DNA of 24,839 bases from DATKKK01 sp964354625 (GCA_964354625.1 CAYHAK010000021.1:1-24839); one strand, 5' to 3'. Counted from the stretch's first letter, positions 6,865-14,582 are shown. Numbers and translations are program-made. The notes: generated by a model not told the origin, from the sequence alone.

Positions 6865-8208
6865 TCACTGGGCTTCCGAGCACATGAATTTCCCTTTCTG
6901 CAGTTCCAGCGGGCATCCTCCGCCGCAGATGTGTAGCTGTGCGCAGTCCTTGCATTTCGGCTCCGCGTATTCTCTTTTCCTTATCTGCGTTGCGAGTGGG
7001 TGGTTCCAGATTCTTTGCCAGTCGTCTTTCAGGATGTTGCCGAGGCTCTCGAAGTAGCTTTGGCAGGGGTACGCGTCGCCGTTTGGGCCTATGCACATGC
7101 TTATGCCTGCGGCAGAGCAGGATTTGACGCCTAGGCCTAGTTTGACTGGGTCAAGGCGGCAATACTGTGTGGGCGTGTACCAAAGAAACTTGAGGTCGAG
7201 CTGGTTGGCCTTGTCGCGGATCTTGGGCAACAGATAGTTCAGTGTTTCCAGTGGCAAAGCGAACTTATCAGCTATCTTGTTGGCTTTTCCGGAGTAGATG
7301 AGGCTGTTGCAGCCGAATGCTGCCACTCCCAGGTCTTTCAGAAAATCCAGCGTTTCGAGGAAGCCTGGGGCGTTTTGTTTGCTCAACGTCGTGTTTGTGG
7401 TGGTGTAGATTTGCGAGGGCACGGCGTTCTTGATTCCTGCCACGGTTTCTTTCCAGCTTCCCTTCGTGGCCGTCATGGAATCGTGAATTCGGGCTTCGTG
7501 GGACTCGAGCGTTACTTGCACGAAGTCCAAACCACTCTTCTCCAACGCGTCGACGTAGGTTTTGTCTTTCAGTTTTCTGCCGTTCGTGACTAGGCCCGTG
7601 ACCATTCCATTGTTCTCCGCGTAGAGCAGCAACTCAAGCAGGTCTTCACGGAGCGTCGGTTCGCCGCCTGTGAAGGTCAGTATGAACACGCCGACGTGTT
7701 GAAGGCGGTTAATGACTTCTTTCCACTGCTCGGTGGTCAGTTCGGGTGTTTCGTGTGGGCCTCCTGCGTAGCAGTGAACACAGTTGTTTTGGCATCTGAA
7801 AGTGAGGGCCAGATCCACGCGCAACGGCGCTGAAAACGGCTGTGTGAATGGCTCAATGCTTTCCACGTTGAGAAAGGACACTGGGCAGACCTTCTCGGTC
7901 TGTGCCAGCGTGCTGATGGCATAAACAAGCTTTTCGTAATCCTCTTTGGCAGTTGCCGGCTTGACTCTGTACATCCGTCCGATTTTCTTCAGAACCAGGT
8001 CTGTTGGCACTCCCTGCATGAAGAAATAGGCAAAGGCCGTTGCAGTCTCGTTTAGGTAGAGCACCGTGTTGGCATTTATGACCATCACACCTAGGCCTTT
8101 GGGCTCGACTCTGAGTTGAAGCGCTAGGCCTGTGAAGCTTCCTTTTCCTCGGTAGGTGTAGCGCCCTTGAGGGATCTGTGGATGCAGCCTTCGTTGTATG
8201 AAACTCAT
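6865..8208 (-). CDS. Radical SAM/SPASM peptide maturase with N-terminal PqqD-like domain
   Basis: A 447-residue protein with three domains. Residues about 38-102 look like a PqqD-type RiPP recognition element (NANTVLYLNETATAFAYFF, then a helical part). The radical SAM core carries CxxxCxxC at Cys 139, 143 and 146 and FTGGEPTLRE. The C-terminal SPASM region has Cys 364, 372, 382, 419, 422, 428, 432 and 443, with the typical IGPNGDAYPC and CGGGC segments, for auxiliary [4Fe-4S] clusters. Such enzymes use S-adenosylmethionine to make radicals and cross-link or alter precursor peptides. The ATG is three bases after the stop of the Cys-tail gene, and its ribosome binding site lies inside that gene's last codons. 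The likely substrate is that Cys tail (inference). Confidence 0.92.
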   Translation of the reverse strand: MSFIQRRLHPQIPQGRYTYRGKGSFTGLALQLRVEPKGLGVMVINANTVLYLNETATAFAYFFMQGVPTDLVLKKIGRMYRVKPATAKEDYEKLVYAISTLAQTEKVCPVSFLNVESIEPFTQPFSAPLRVDLALTFRCQNNCVHCYAGGPHETPELTTEQWKEVINRLQHVGVFILTFTGGEPTLREDLLELLLYAENNGMVTGLVTNGRKLKDKTYVDALEKSGLDFVQVTLESHEARIHDSMTATKGSWKETVAGIKNAVPSQIYTTTNTTLSKQNAPGFLETLDFLKDLGVAAFGCNSLIYSGKANKIADKFALPLETLNYLLPKIRDKANQLDLKFLWYTPTQYCRLDPVKLGLGVKSCSAAGISMCIGPNGDAYPCQSYFESLGNILKDDWQRIWNHPLATQIRKREYAEPKCKDCAQLHICGGGCPLELQKGKFMCSEAQ

Positions 8209-8211
8209 GTC

Positions 8212-9870
8212 TTATCCCACTCCTCCGCCGGCACATGCGCAGGCGCAAGACACGCACGCGCAAGCACACGCGCAAGCATGGCACGCGCACACGCACGTAG
8301 CGTTGCCATGTGCAGGCTGGTTTGAAGCCTTCTGCGCTGGAGGAACCGGCACGATGGAATTGGCGAATTTCTCCAGATTGACGACTATGTTGCTTGAGGT
8401 CTTCTCCAGGGCTGTTGCGATGTTGTTCGCGAAGTCTGCACCTGGGATTGTTGGAGGTTTCGCGGCTTGTGTTGGTGGTTGTGGTGTCGGCGTGTAAGTC
8501 GGATGTGGATGGTATTGGGTGTAACCGTACCAGTACCAGAACCAAAGAGGGCTGGGTTCGAAGGGTCTTTCGCGGAAGGCCGTCCGAGTGCGTCCCTGAT
8601 AATTGGGATCCATCAGAAGCCACAGCAGCTGTTCATCGTAAGCCTTAGAAGCGAGTTCAGGCGTCCCTGCCTGCTCCACCTGCCCCCAAGCCTTCGTTAC
8701 AACCTTCTTATAGTAGTCAATCGTGTCGCGCCGGCAGTAGCCACGCATCTTTTCCTCAGTGTTCTTCATCAGCCCCATGACGGTGCGAGCCAATTTCTCC
8801 TCGTCTATCGTTCCATCAGGCCTCAGCGAGCCTAGAAAATCAAGCTCATAGTACCTTAACGAAGTTTCATGCGCGGCCAAGTTGCGTTGCACGGAATCCA
8901 TGACTTTGAGCTTGATTGACGGCTTTGTAGACTCAACCCACACAGCCCGTTTCTGCAGCAGGCTGTAGAGGATTTCGGTGACAAGCACTGTTGGTTTCAT
9001 GTCAAGCAAGTACGATGCCTCCACGGCGGTCAGGCCTCGCCTAATTCCAAGGGTCTCTATGCTGACCCGAGGCACGAGATATGGCTTCTTGACCACCGCA
9101 AAGACAACGGCAACCAATACTGAGAACAGAATCACCCCGCCTGCAATGAGAGGCAAGGCCCATTCCCAAAAGCCTACACTTGGCGAACCAGAAGGAGGGT
9201 TCCCATCGGAGGGCTGAGTGTCATAGTGCTGCACGTATTCTTTCGGGAAGGAAACACCGACTGGAAATTGTTCGCTAGGCGAGAGATTCTGCTTCTGCCA
9301 ATAGACCCACAGCCGCCCGTCGCCTTCCTTGCCTGTATTGTCCCAGTTCCGCGAAGTCCTCACCACGCTTTCATTGACGCCAAGAGGCAACACGATTGAC
9401 ACACGGAGGTCGCCCACCGAGGCCGCAAACCATGTGGGTATGAATTGCATGCCTGCGTTTCCCGCATTCTGCGTGTCCAAATAAATCATGTGGGCCACGT
9501 TGGTGGTCAACGTGAACCAAATGGATTTGCCAGGTTTCAACGGTGCACGAAGGGCGACCTTGACTTTGTAGTCGCTGCTGCTGCTAACGTCCGAGGTCGG
9601 CAGCGGGTATCCATGTTGATCCTTAGCCTCGCCTATTGTGAAATCACCTTTGGGCTGACCGACCGTTACGAAGTTGATGTCGTCTCCCGAATCCAGTGTT
9701 AATGTGATATTGTAGAACAGGTCGATTGTTCCGTCCTGGTTTATCCATATCTTGACCCATTCGTGGTCAAGATGGTAGGTTCCTGTCCAAGCCAAGGCAA
9801 CTGTGCCCGTAAGCGCTGTCAGGACGAACACGAAAACAAACAACGTCAGCAGGGTTCGGTTTCTCACCAT
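8212..9870 (-). CDS. DUF2207-like membrane protein with C-terminal Cys-Ala tail
   Basis: A 552-residue protein. A signal peptide (about 5-27) leads to an extracellular beta-rich domain (30-225) and a membrane helix (236-261). A cytoplasmic helical domain follows (LTAVEASYLLDMKPTVLVTEILYSLLQKRAV, winged-helix-like, as in DUF2207), then a Pro/Tyr-rich linker (440-480). The tail has ten cysteines at 526, 528, 530, 533, 535, 537, 539, 542, 544 and 546, mostly alternating with Ala, and ends GGGVG. With the tail on the cytoplasmic side, the radical SAM enzyme encoded next can reach it. The start ATG overlaps the stop of the zinc-ribbon gene (ATGGTGA). An in-frame start at 9984 would overlap that gene by 120 bases and put residues before the signal peptide. 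A metal-binding tail is the main alternative to a modified one. Confidence 0.85.
   Translation of the reverse strand: MVRNRTLLTLFVFVFVLTALTGTVALAWTGTYHLDHEWVKIWINQDGTIDLFYNITLTLDSGDDINFVTVGQPKGDFTIGEAKDQHGYPLPTSDVSSSSDYKVKVALRAPLKPGKSIWFTLTTNVAHMIYLDTQNAGNAGMQFIPTWFAASVGDLRVSIVLPLGVNESVVRTSRNWDNTGKEGDGRLWVYWQKQNLSPSEQFPVGVSFPKEYVQHYDTQPSDGNPPSGSPSVGFWEWALPLIAGGVILFSVLVAVVFAVVKKPYLVPRVSIETLGIRRGLTAVEASYLLDMKPTVLVTEILYSLLQKRAVWVESTKPSIKLKVMDSVQRNLAAHETSLRYYELDFLGSLRPDGTIDEEKLARTVMGLMKNTEEKMRGYCRRDTIDYYKKVVTKAWGQVEQAGTPELASKAYDEQLLWLLMDPNYQGRTRTAFRERPFEPSPLWFWYWYGYTQYHPHPTYTPTPQPPTQAAKPPTIPGADFANNIATALEKTSSNIVVNLEKFANSIVPVPPAQKASNQPAHGNATCVCACHACACACACVSCACACAGGGVG
8218..8226 (-). promoter_or_regulatory. 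Ribosome binding site embedded in the preceding gene's Gly codons
   Basis: The minus strand reads GGAGGAGTG here, a near-perfect Shine-Dalgarno sequence that ends nine bases before the radical SAM ATG at 8208. The same bases encode glycines of the C-terminal GGGVG of the Cys-tail protein, so translation of the two genes is probably coupled. Confidence 0.7.
8233..8295 (-). other. Candidate modified core: codons of the Cys-Ala tail
   Basis: These 21 codons hold ten Cys in three blocks of 3, 4 and 3, separated by His-Ala and Val-Ser. The codons vary: Cys uses TGC and TGT, and Ala uses GCG, GCT, GCC and GCA. The repetition is therefore kept at the protein level and is not a recent DNA tandem duplication. 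Confidence 0.75.
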
Positions 9871-10226
9871 TTTGGTTCCTCTGCCACTTCGAACGTGTGT
9901 CCGCAGTAGGGGCACGTTGCGTAGGGCACTCCTGAGACCATCTTTATCGAGTTGGCGTCCACAGAGGCTGAGCAGTTGGGGCACTTCAACGCGATGGCCT
10001 TCATTTCGCCCGACACCTCAAGCTTCTGAACTATGGTCGTCGGCTTCTTGCTCAGGTAGTAAGCGATCCCGAAACCCGCGATAAACAGCATGCCTGCTAC
10101 AACAAACCTAGTCATTTTCAGGTCACCCTGCTCTTCCGTGAGCGCGCCAGTGGACAAAGCAAATATGATGCCAAAGAAGATCAGAATGGCTACAGAAATC
10201 GCGCCGAGTATTGTTTTGAGGCTCAT
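9864..10226 (-). CDS. Two-helix membrane protein with C-terminal zinc ribbon
   Basis: A 120-residue protein and the first gene of the operon. Membrane helices lie at about 6-24 and 41-58. A cytoplasmic C-terminal zinc ribbon follows, with Cys 82, 85, 105 and 108 (KCPNC and TCPYC). The family is unknown to me. The first and second gene overlap by seven bases (ATGGTGA), so they are surely co-translated. It may be a membrane partner of the Cys-tail protein (inference). A TTG at 10304 would lengthen it by 26 residues, but the TATA box at 10251-10260 lies within that extension, so the ATG at 10226 is the better start and gives a nearly leaderless mRNA. Confidence 0.82.
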   Translation of the reverse strand: MSLKTILGAISVAILIFFGIIFALSTGALTEEQGDLKMTRFVVAGMLFIAGFGIAYYLSKKPTTIVQKLEVSGEMKAIALKCPNCSASVDANSIKMVSGVPYATCPYCGHTFEVAEEPKW

Positions 10227-10250
10227 TGGTAAGCTTGGTGCAGGTTCAGC

Positions 10251-10260
10251 TAATTTAATC
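10251..10260 (-). promoter_or_regulatory. TATA box of the three-gene Cys-tail operon
   Basis: GATTAAATTA on the minus strand. The core TTAAAT ends 26 bases before the ATG at 10226, which fits a leaderless or very short leader. It shows the operon has its own promoter and is not just read through from the DUF885 gene. Confidence 0.6.
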
Positions 10261-10299
10261 TTATCCCGCACTATGAGGCTATCGTTCACGATCGGAGAA

Positions 10300-10320
10300 G
10301 ACAAAGAAAAAAGAGAGGGA
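10300..10320 (-). terminator. Pyrimidine-rich tract after the DUF885 gene
   Basis: On the minus strand the DUF885 stop is followed by a C/T-rich run with six consecutive T, the usual form of archaeal terminators. It stands between that gene and the operon promoter. Confidence 0.45.
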
Positions 10321-10329
10321 CGCTGGAAG

Positions 10330-11976
10330 CTAAGCTTTCAGTTTGCCTATTTTCTGCTCGAAGACCTTACGCAGCAACGACATAGGCAGGTAGCCATTTG
10401 CTGTGATAGTGTCGTGGAAGAATTTGTCCGTGTATTTGCTGCCCATTTTCTGTTTTACGTCTTTCTTCAGTTGGAGGATCAGGTGTTTTCCGAGCAGGTA
10501 GGAAAGCGCGTAGCCAGGCGTCTGAGTGTACCTTCGCACCTCGGCGGTGGCGCCGTCCTTTGACATGCCTGTTTCCCTGACAAGCATATCCACGGCTTCG
10601 TCAAAGCCCATCTCGCCTCTGGAAAGCTTCACGTCCACGATTATTCGGACGGCTCGCCAGATTACGTCGTTGATTTGTATGAGCTTGGTTTCCGGGTCAG
10701 TTATGAAGCCTTGTTCGGCCATCATTTGTTCGCAGTAGTGTGCCCAGCCTTCGCCTGTCTCTGTTCCCTCTGCTATTATGCGGATTACGCTGGCGCGGTT
10801 TGAGCATGAGCCTTGAAGGAAGTGGCCTGGGTAGGCCTCGTGGACAGCCGTGTTCCTCACTGACTTGTAGTTGAGGTGGTTGCCAAGGTTGGCTATGTCT
10901 TTCGGCCGGGTGACTATGTAGACGCCTATTTGTGGTTTGTCGTATTTAGAGGGCATCATCATGGCGGCGAAGGGTATCAGAGGCGCGATGAAGGCGGGTG
11001 TTTCCCTGACGTACAGCCTGTCTTCGGCGTGAACGGTGGCCAGATCGTTCTTCTGCACAAAGCGTTTGGCCTCCTCCATGGCTTCTTCCGTGTACTTCAA
11101 TGCCTCCTCGAAAGTCTTCGGAGCCTCACTTTCAATCTTCTTCATGACTTCCTGCTCCGTCTTTCCTGGCGCTATCTGCTGTGCCAAGCGTTTGCGTTCA
11201 GCCTTCAGCTCTTCGAGATACTTCTCGCCTAGCTTCAGTATCTCGTCTGAGCTCATGCCAAGGTCTCGCAGCTTGATCAGCTTCTCGAACTTCTCGCGTC
11301 CAAGTGCCCACTCGTTCTTGGTTCTTGAAGTGAGGCTGTTGAGCCATTCCATGTGCTTTTTCAGTGCTGGCTGGAGGGTTTCAACTGCCTTGTTGAGCCT
11401 CTGGTAGGTCTTGTCTGAGACTTGGCCTTTCGCGATGTGCAACAGAAACTGGAACAGGCCGCCTATGCTCTCGGCTGACTCTATTGCGATTTCGGTCCAC
11501 AGTTTCACTGGTTTCGTCTTGTCGAATCTGGAATGGAATTCCTCCAAGTATTTGGGTGCCTTCTCGAGGCGTGCGGCGATGGCGTCGACTCGTTTCTCAA
11601 GCGGAGCATAGTCTCGTGTGAGCATCATGAAGACAAGGCCGCCGAGAACGCTGAATGCGTCTGGGTTAAGCTCGTGGGTCGGTTGCTCGTAGAAGTAAAA
11701 AGTGGAGCTCTCGTGGAACTTTCTGATTATCTCCCAGTCAAGCCTGTGGTCCTCACTCAGTTCCTCACGCTTCACAGTGTCAGCAAGCCTCTTGAGCCAC
11801 TCCTTCTCCAGCTCAAGGTTCTTCACATACGTCGCCGTGGAACCGTCGGGCAGCATATAGTCGTACGGCTCATGGAGCCCAAGTGCTGTAGCGTAGTCAG
11901 GGTTGTTGTCCAAGAATCTCTTGATCATTTCCTCAGTTAGCTTCTCGAATTTCTCGTCTGCGTCCAAAGCTTTCAC
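10330..11976 (-). CDS. DUF885 family metallopeptidase-like protein
   Basis: A 548-residue helical protein of the DUF885 family. HEAYPGH (379-385) is the HExxH-type zinc-binding motif and GEGWAHY (408-414) is the second conserved motif, with a Glu placed to complete the site. Members of the family are thought to be zinc carboxypeptidases. There is no signal peptide or membrane segment, so this copy should act in the cytoplasm. The start is GTG at 11974-11976 with an AGGA about eight bases before it. It ends in a T-rich tract and lies upstream of the Cys-tail operon in the same direction, but that operon has its own promoter. A role in trimming the modified peptide is possible but unsupported. 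Confidence 0.88.
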   Translation of the reverse strand: MKALDADEKFEKLTEEMIKRFLDNNPDYATALGLHEPYDYMLPDGSTATYVKNLELEKEWLKRLADTVKREELSEDHRLDWEIIRKFHESSTFYFYEQPTHELNPDAFSVLGGLVFMMLTRDYAPLEKRVDAIAARLEKAPKYLEEFHSRFDKTKPVKLWTEIAIESAESIGGLFQFLLHIAKGQVSDKTYQRLNKAVETLQPALKKHMEWLNSLTSRTKNEWALGREKFEKLIKLRDLGMSSDEILKLGEKYLEELKAERKRLAQQIAPGKTEQEVMKKIESEAPKTFEEALKYTEEAMEEAKRFVQKNDLATVHAEDRLYVRETPAFIAPLIPFAAMMMPSKYDKPQIGVYIVTRPKDIANLGNHLNYKSVRNTAVHEAYPGHFLQGSCSNRASVIRIIAEGTETGEGWAHYCEQMMAEQGFITDPETKLIQINDVIWRAVRIIVDVKLSRGEMGFDEAVDMLVRETGMSKDGATAEVRRYTQTPGYALSYLLGKHLILQLKKDVKQKMGSKYTDKFFHDTITANGYLPMSLLRKVFEQKIGKLKA

Positions 11977-12159
11977 CTTTTTTCCTATGCAGATTAGTCA
12001 TACACCACGGTAATTAAGTCTTGACAAAAAAGCGGCCAGCTATTGCTCGTGTAGCACGCGTATCACTGACTAGATCTGCAATGCGTATGCAAAAGCTTGT
12101 TTCTGGATTCGTACTTGCGTTTCATAAAGGCTATCGATGATGAAGGAGAGGATTACTCG

Positions 12160-12627
12160 ATGTTCCATTTAAGGAAGCTAGCGACCGGCCTGTTTCTTCT
12201 TGGATTCCTATTCGCCATTCTGATTCAGGCCGTGGCTGCGACTACTATAACCTTCAGCATAGCTGCTGGCGAAGAGGACACTAGGAAGCTGAATCTTGCG
12301 GTTGACGATCATGTCCTGATACATTTCACCGTGACCGGAGGCCAGTCTGGAAACACACTAGAATTTCACATAGTTTATCCCAACGGAACAGTGAAGAACT
12401 TCGGAGCAGTCGGGAACGTCAACCACAATCTTGTCTGCGACAGGGATGGAGAATATGTTCTGCACTTTTCCAACGCAGGCTCGTCTGAGAGCAAACTCGT
12501 CAGTCTAGACTACGAGATTCAGCATTATATCTTTGGATTGCCCCAGATGCTATTTCTGACGCTTATCATAGTTGTGTTCTGCGTAGGCGCCGTGGCCGTA
12601 TTCATCCTCATGGGCAAACCACGCTAA
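12160..12627 (+). CDS. GOLD-like single-span membrane protein, 155 aa
   Basis: A signal peptide (about 5-27) leads to a beta-sandwich of about 90 residues (30-121) and one C-terminal membrane helix (129-151) with a short basic tail, MGKPR. The middle has the emp24/p24 GOLD pattern: a charged start (GEEDTRKLNLAVDD), FHIVYPNGTV, then DGEYVLHFSNAGSSESKLVSLDYEI. In eukaryotes GOLD domains bind cargo in the secretory path; archaeal ones have no assigned role. Most of the protein would lie outside the cell. I chose ATG 12160 because GGAGAGG precedes it by eight bases; ATG 12097 would add 21 charged residues before the signal peptide. The gene converges on metK. Confidence 0.68.
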   Translation: MFHLRKLATGLFLLGFLFAILIQAVAATTITFSIAAGEEDTRKLNLAVDDHVLIHFTVTGGQSGNTLEFHIVYPNGTVKNFGAVGNVNHNLVCDRDGEYVLHFSNAGSSESKLVSLDYEIQHYIFGLPQMLFLTLIIVVFCVGAVAVFILMGKPR

Positions 12628-12663
12628 CCGCGCGCGCTAAATAGACTCGGAAACCGCGCGCTA
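12628..12663. repeat. Two CG tracts between convergent genes
   Basis: CCGCGCGCGCTA (12628-12639 region) follows the GOLD-like stop by a base or two. CCGCGCGCTA (about 12654-12663) ends with the complement of the metK TAG stop, so on the minus strand the stop reads TAGCGCGCGG. Each of the two converging genes thus has its own copy, both in the same orientation. Confidence 0.75.
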
Positions 12664-13830
12664 CTGGATTCCAGCTTCTTTTTTGAGAGCTTCTGCCTTG
12701 TCGGTTCTCTCCCACGTGAAGTCCGGATCGTCTCTTCCAAAATGCCCAAACACGGCCGCCTTTCTATATATCGGTCTGAGCAGGTTCAAATGGGTTATGA
12801 TTGCCTTAGGTCTCATGTCAAAGTGCTTTTTCACTAACTCGAGGATTTCCTCGTCATGCATCTTCCCGGTGCCAAACGTGTTAACCATAACTGAGATTGG
12901 TTGTGCTATGCCGATTGCGTACGATATTTGGACCTCGCATTGGTCTGCTAAGCCTGCTGCAACGACATTTTTGGCGATATACCTTGCCATGTAGCAGCCT
13001 GACCTGTCGACTTTTGACGGGTCTTTTCCAGAAAAGCATCCTCCCCCGTGACTCCCAACGCCTCCATAAGTGTCGATGATGATTTTTCTTCCAGTGAGGC
13101 CTGAATCCGCCAGAGTTCCTCCAATCACGAACCTTCCTGTTCCATTTATGTAGTATTTCGTTTCGTTGTCCAGCATGTTCGAAGGTATGACCTTTCTTAT
13201 GACTTGGGTTTCTATGTCTTCCCTCATTTTCTCTCTATTAACATCTTCAACGTGCTGAGCAGCTATCACGACAGCAGCCACTCTTTTCGGTCTCCCTTCG
13301 ACGTATTCGATGGTGACCTGCGATTTGCCGTCTGGTCTCAGATATGGTAGGATCCCGTTCTTCCTGCATTCAGATAGCCGCTTTACGAGCCTGTGTGCAA
13401 GCATTATTGGCAGGGGCATTAGTTCCTTCGTTTCGTTCGTGGCATAGCCGAACACCATTCCCTGGTCTCCGGCTCCTTGCTCATGCGTTTCAGTCTCGTT
13501 GACTCCAACCGCAATGTCTGGGGACTGTTCTGTCACCGAAACTAGCACGCCACAGGTCTCCCAATCCATTCCGTCCTTGGCGTTATCCAGTCCTATTTCC
13601 TTCAATGTTTTTCTGACTATGTTGGGGATGTCCACGTAGCAAGAGGTTGTGATTTGGCCAGTGACTATCACGTTTCCCTGCATTACTAGTGTTTCACAGT
13701 CGACTCTTGCCTTAGAATCCTTGCCCAGGACATCATCCAATACGGCATCTGATATTTGGTCTGCGACTTTGTCTGGATGGCCTTCTGCCACAGATTCTGA
13801 GCTGAACAAATATCTTCCTTTGTTTATCAT
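12661..13830 (-). CDS. metK: S-adenosylmethionine synthetase, bacterial type
   Basis: A 389-residue methionine adenosyltransferase that makes S-adenosylmethionine from ATP and methionine in the cytoplasm. GHPDK (17-21), GAGDQG (119-124) and GGGCFSGKDPSKVDRS (262-277) are the family's signature sites; Cys 265 replaces the usual Ala. This is the bacterial and eukaryotic MetK fold, not the distinct archaeal MAT family, so horizontal transfer or an unusual lineage is likely. The ATG has AAGGG (13836-13840) five bases before it and a TATA-like box at 13881-13889. It supplies the cofactor of the radical SAM enzyme in this window, though the two are not in one operon. Confidence 0.96.
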   Translation of the reverse strand: MINKGRYLFSSESVAEGHPDKVADQISDAVLDDVLGKDSKARVDCETLVMQGNVIVTGQITTSCYVDIPNIVRKTLKEIGLDNAKDGMDWETCGVLVSVTEQSPDIAVGVNETETHEQGAGDQGMVFGYATNETKELMPLPIMLAHRLVKRLSECRKNGILPYLRPDGKSQVTIEYVEGRPKRVAAVVIAAQHVEDVNREKMREDIETQVIRKVIPSNMLDNETKYYINGTGRFVIGGTLADSGLTGRKIIIDTYGGVGSHGGGCFSGKDPSKVDRSGCYMARYIAKNVVAAGLADQCEVQISYAIGIAQPISVMVNTFGTGKMHDEEILELVKKHFDMRPKAIITHLNLLRPIYRKAAVFGHFGRDDPDFTWERTDKAEALKKEAGIQ

Positions 13831-13880
13831 AGGAACCCTTCAGTCGGACTTGTCGTATGCGGTTCTAATGATTTCGAGCT

Positions 13881-13889
13881 ATTCTTAAG
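13881..13889 (-). promoter_or_regulatory. TATA-like box of metK
   Basis: TCTTAAGAA on the minus strand predicts transcription start near 13858 and a leader of about 28 bases holding the AAGGG site. Confidence 0.4.
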
Positions 13890-13995
13890 AAGCTTTCTCA
13901 GTCCTCTGCATCTTTCAACCGAAGCGCACTTAGCGTATGCGCAATTGCTCCGACTGGAAGACAGACATCCATCTTAGGATTCTATGCCGCACGCG

Positions 13996-14451
13996 CTAGC
14001 GGTCCCCGATTTCTTCATCAATGCTCTTTCTCAGTCTTCCAAAGGACAAGGCTTTCTCGCTCTTGGCCGCCGTGAGGAAACCTTTTGTCAGATCTTCAAC
14101 TGTGGATTCCAAGAGTATCATGAACTGCGTGCTCGCGAACTCTCGTTTTGCGTTCTCTTTCTTGCCATAGACTAGTGACAGAAGCTCCTCTATCATTTGG
14201 TCCAGTCCATAGAGTTTTACATGAAGTAGCTCGTGAACAACCAGTTCTTCCAGCTCTTCTGGCTTCTCACATTTTGGGGTCTGATTGATAAGGAGGACGG
14301 CTTTCTTGTCGTCCAAATCGATTTTTATGTCTCCGGACTTTCTCCATCTAGTCTTGACAATCCTTATCGCTATGTCCCAATCCCTCAGCCTTAGGACATT
14401 TTGCCATTTTTTTAGATACGCGTCTATCTCTTTTTCGCTAGTCCTGATCAT
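13996..14451 (-). CDS. HExxH protein, putative small zinc metalloprotein, 151 aa
   Basis: HELLH at residues 73-77, within LEELVVHELLHVKL, is a zincin motif with the usual hydrophobic context. A charged N-terminal part (DAYLKKWQNVLRLRDWDIAIRIV) and a helical C-terminal half surround it. The size and layout resemble small SprT/DUF-type metalloproteins, including ones found in phages. There is no signal peptide, so it should be cytoplasmic. The substrate is unknown, and the third zinc ligand is not obvious; a Glu in the helix IEELL or the later FASTQFMILLE is a candidate. It lies between metK and the aminotransferase on the same strand with gaps of over 130 bases, so it may be transcribed alone. 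Confidence 0.72.
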   Translation of the reverse strand: MIRTSEKEIDAYLKKWQNVLRLRDWDIAIRIVKTRWRKSGDIKIDLDDKKAVLLINQTPKCEKPEELEELVVHELLHVKLYGLDQMIEELLSLVYGKKENAKREFASTQFMILLESTVEDLTKGFLTAAKSEKALSFGRLRKSIDEEIGDR

Positions 14452-14582
14452 ATTGACTCACGTCCTTCACTGAGCGCACGCTTTTGATGTCTTCTTGGGC
14501 AAAACGCAGATGGTTTGCACTCTTTTGGTTCTTGCTCTGGAAGATTCTTGACAATGCTTAATGCCTAGATAGTTGGCGCTCG

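Noticed and set aside
8198..8497. Plus-strand frame rich in Ala, His and Gln opposite the Cys tail
   Set aside because: It is the antisense reading of the Cys-Ala codons and has no start signals of its own.
9871..9984. Longer N-terminus for the Cys-tail protein (start at 9984)
   Set aside because: It would overlap the zinc-ribbon gene by 120 bases and place 38 residues before a standard signal peptide. The ATG at 9870 overlaps the previous stop by seven bases, a normal coupling.
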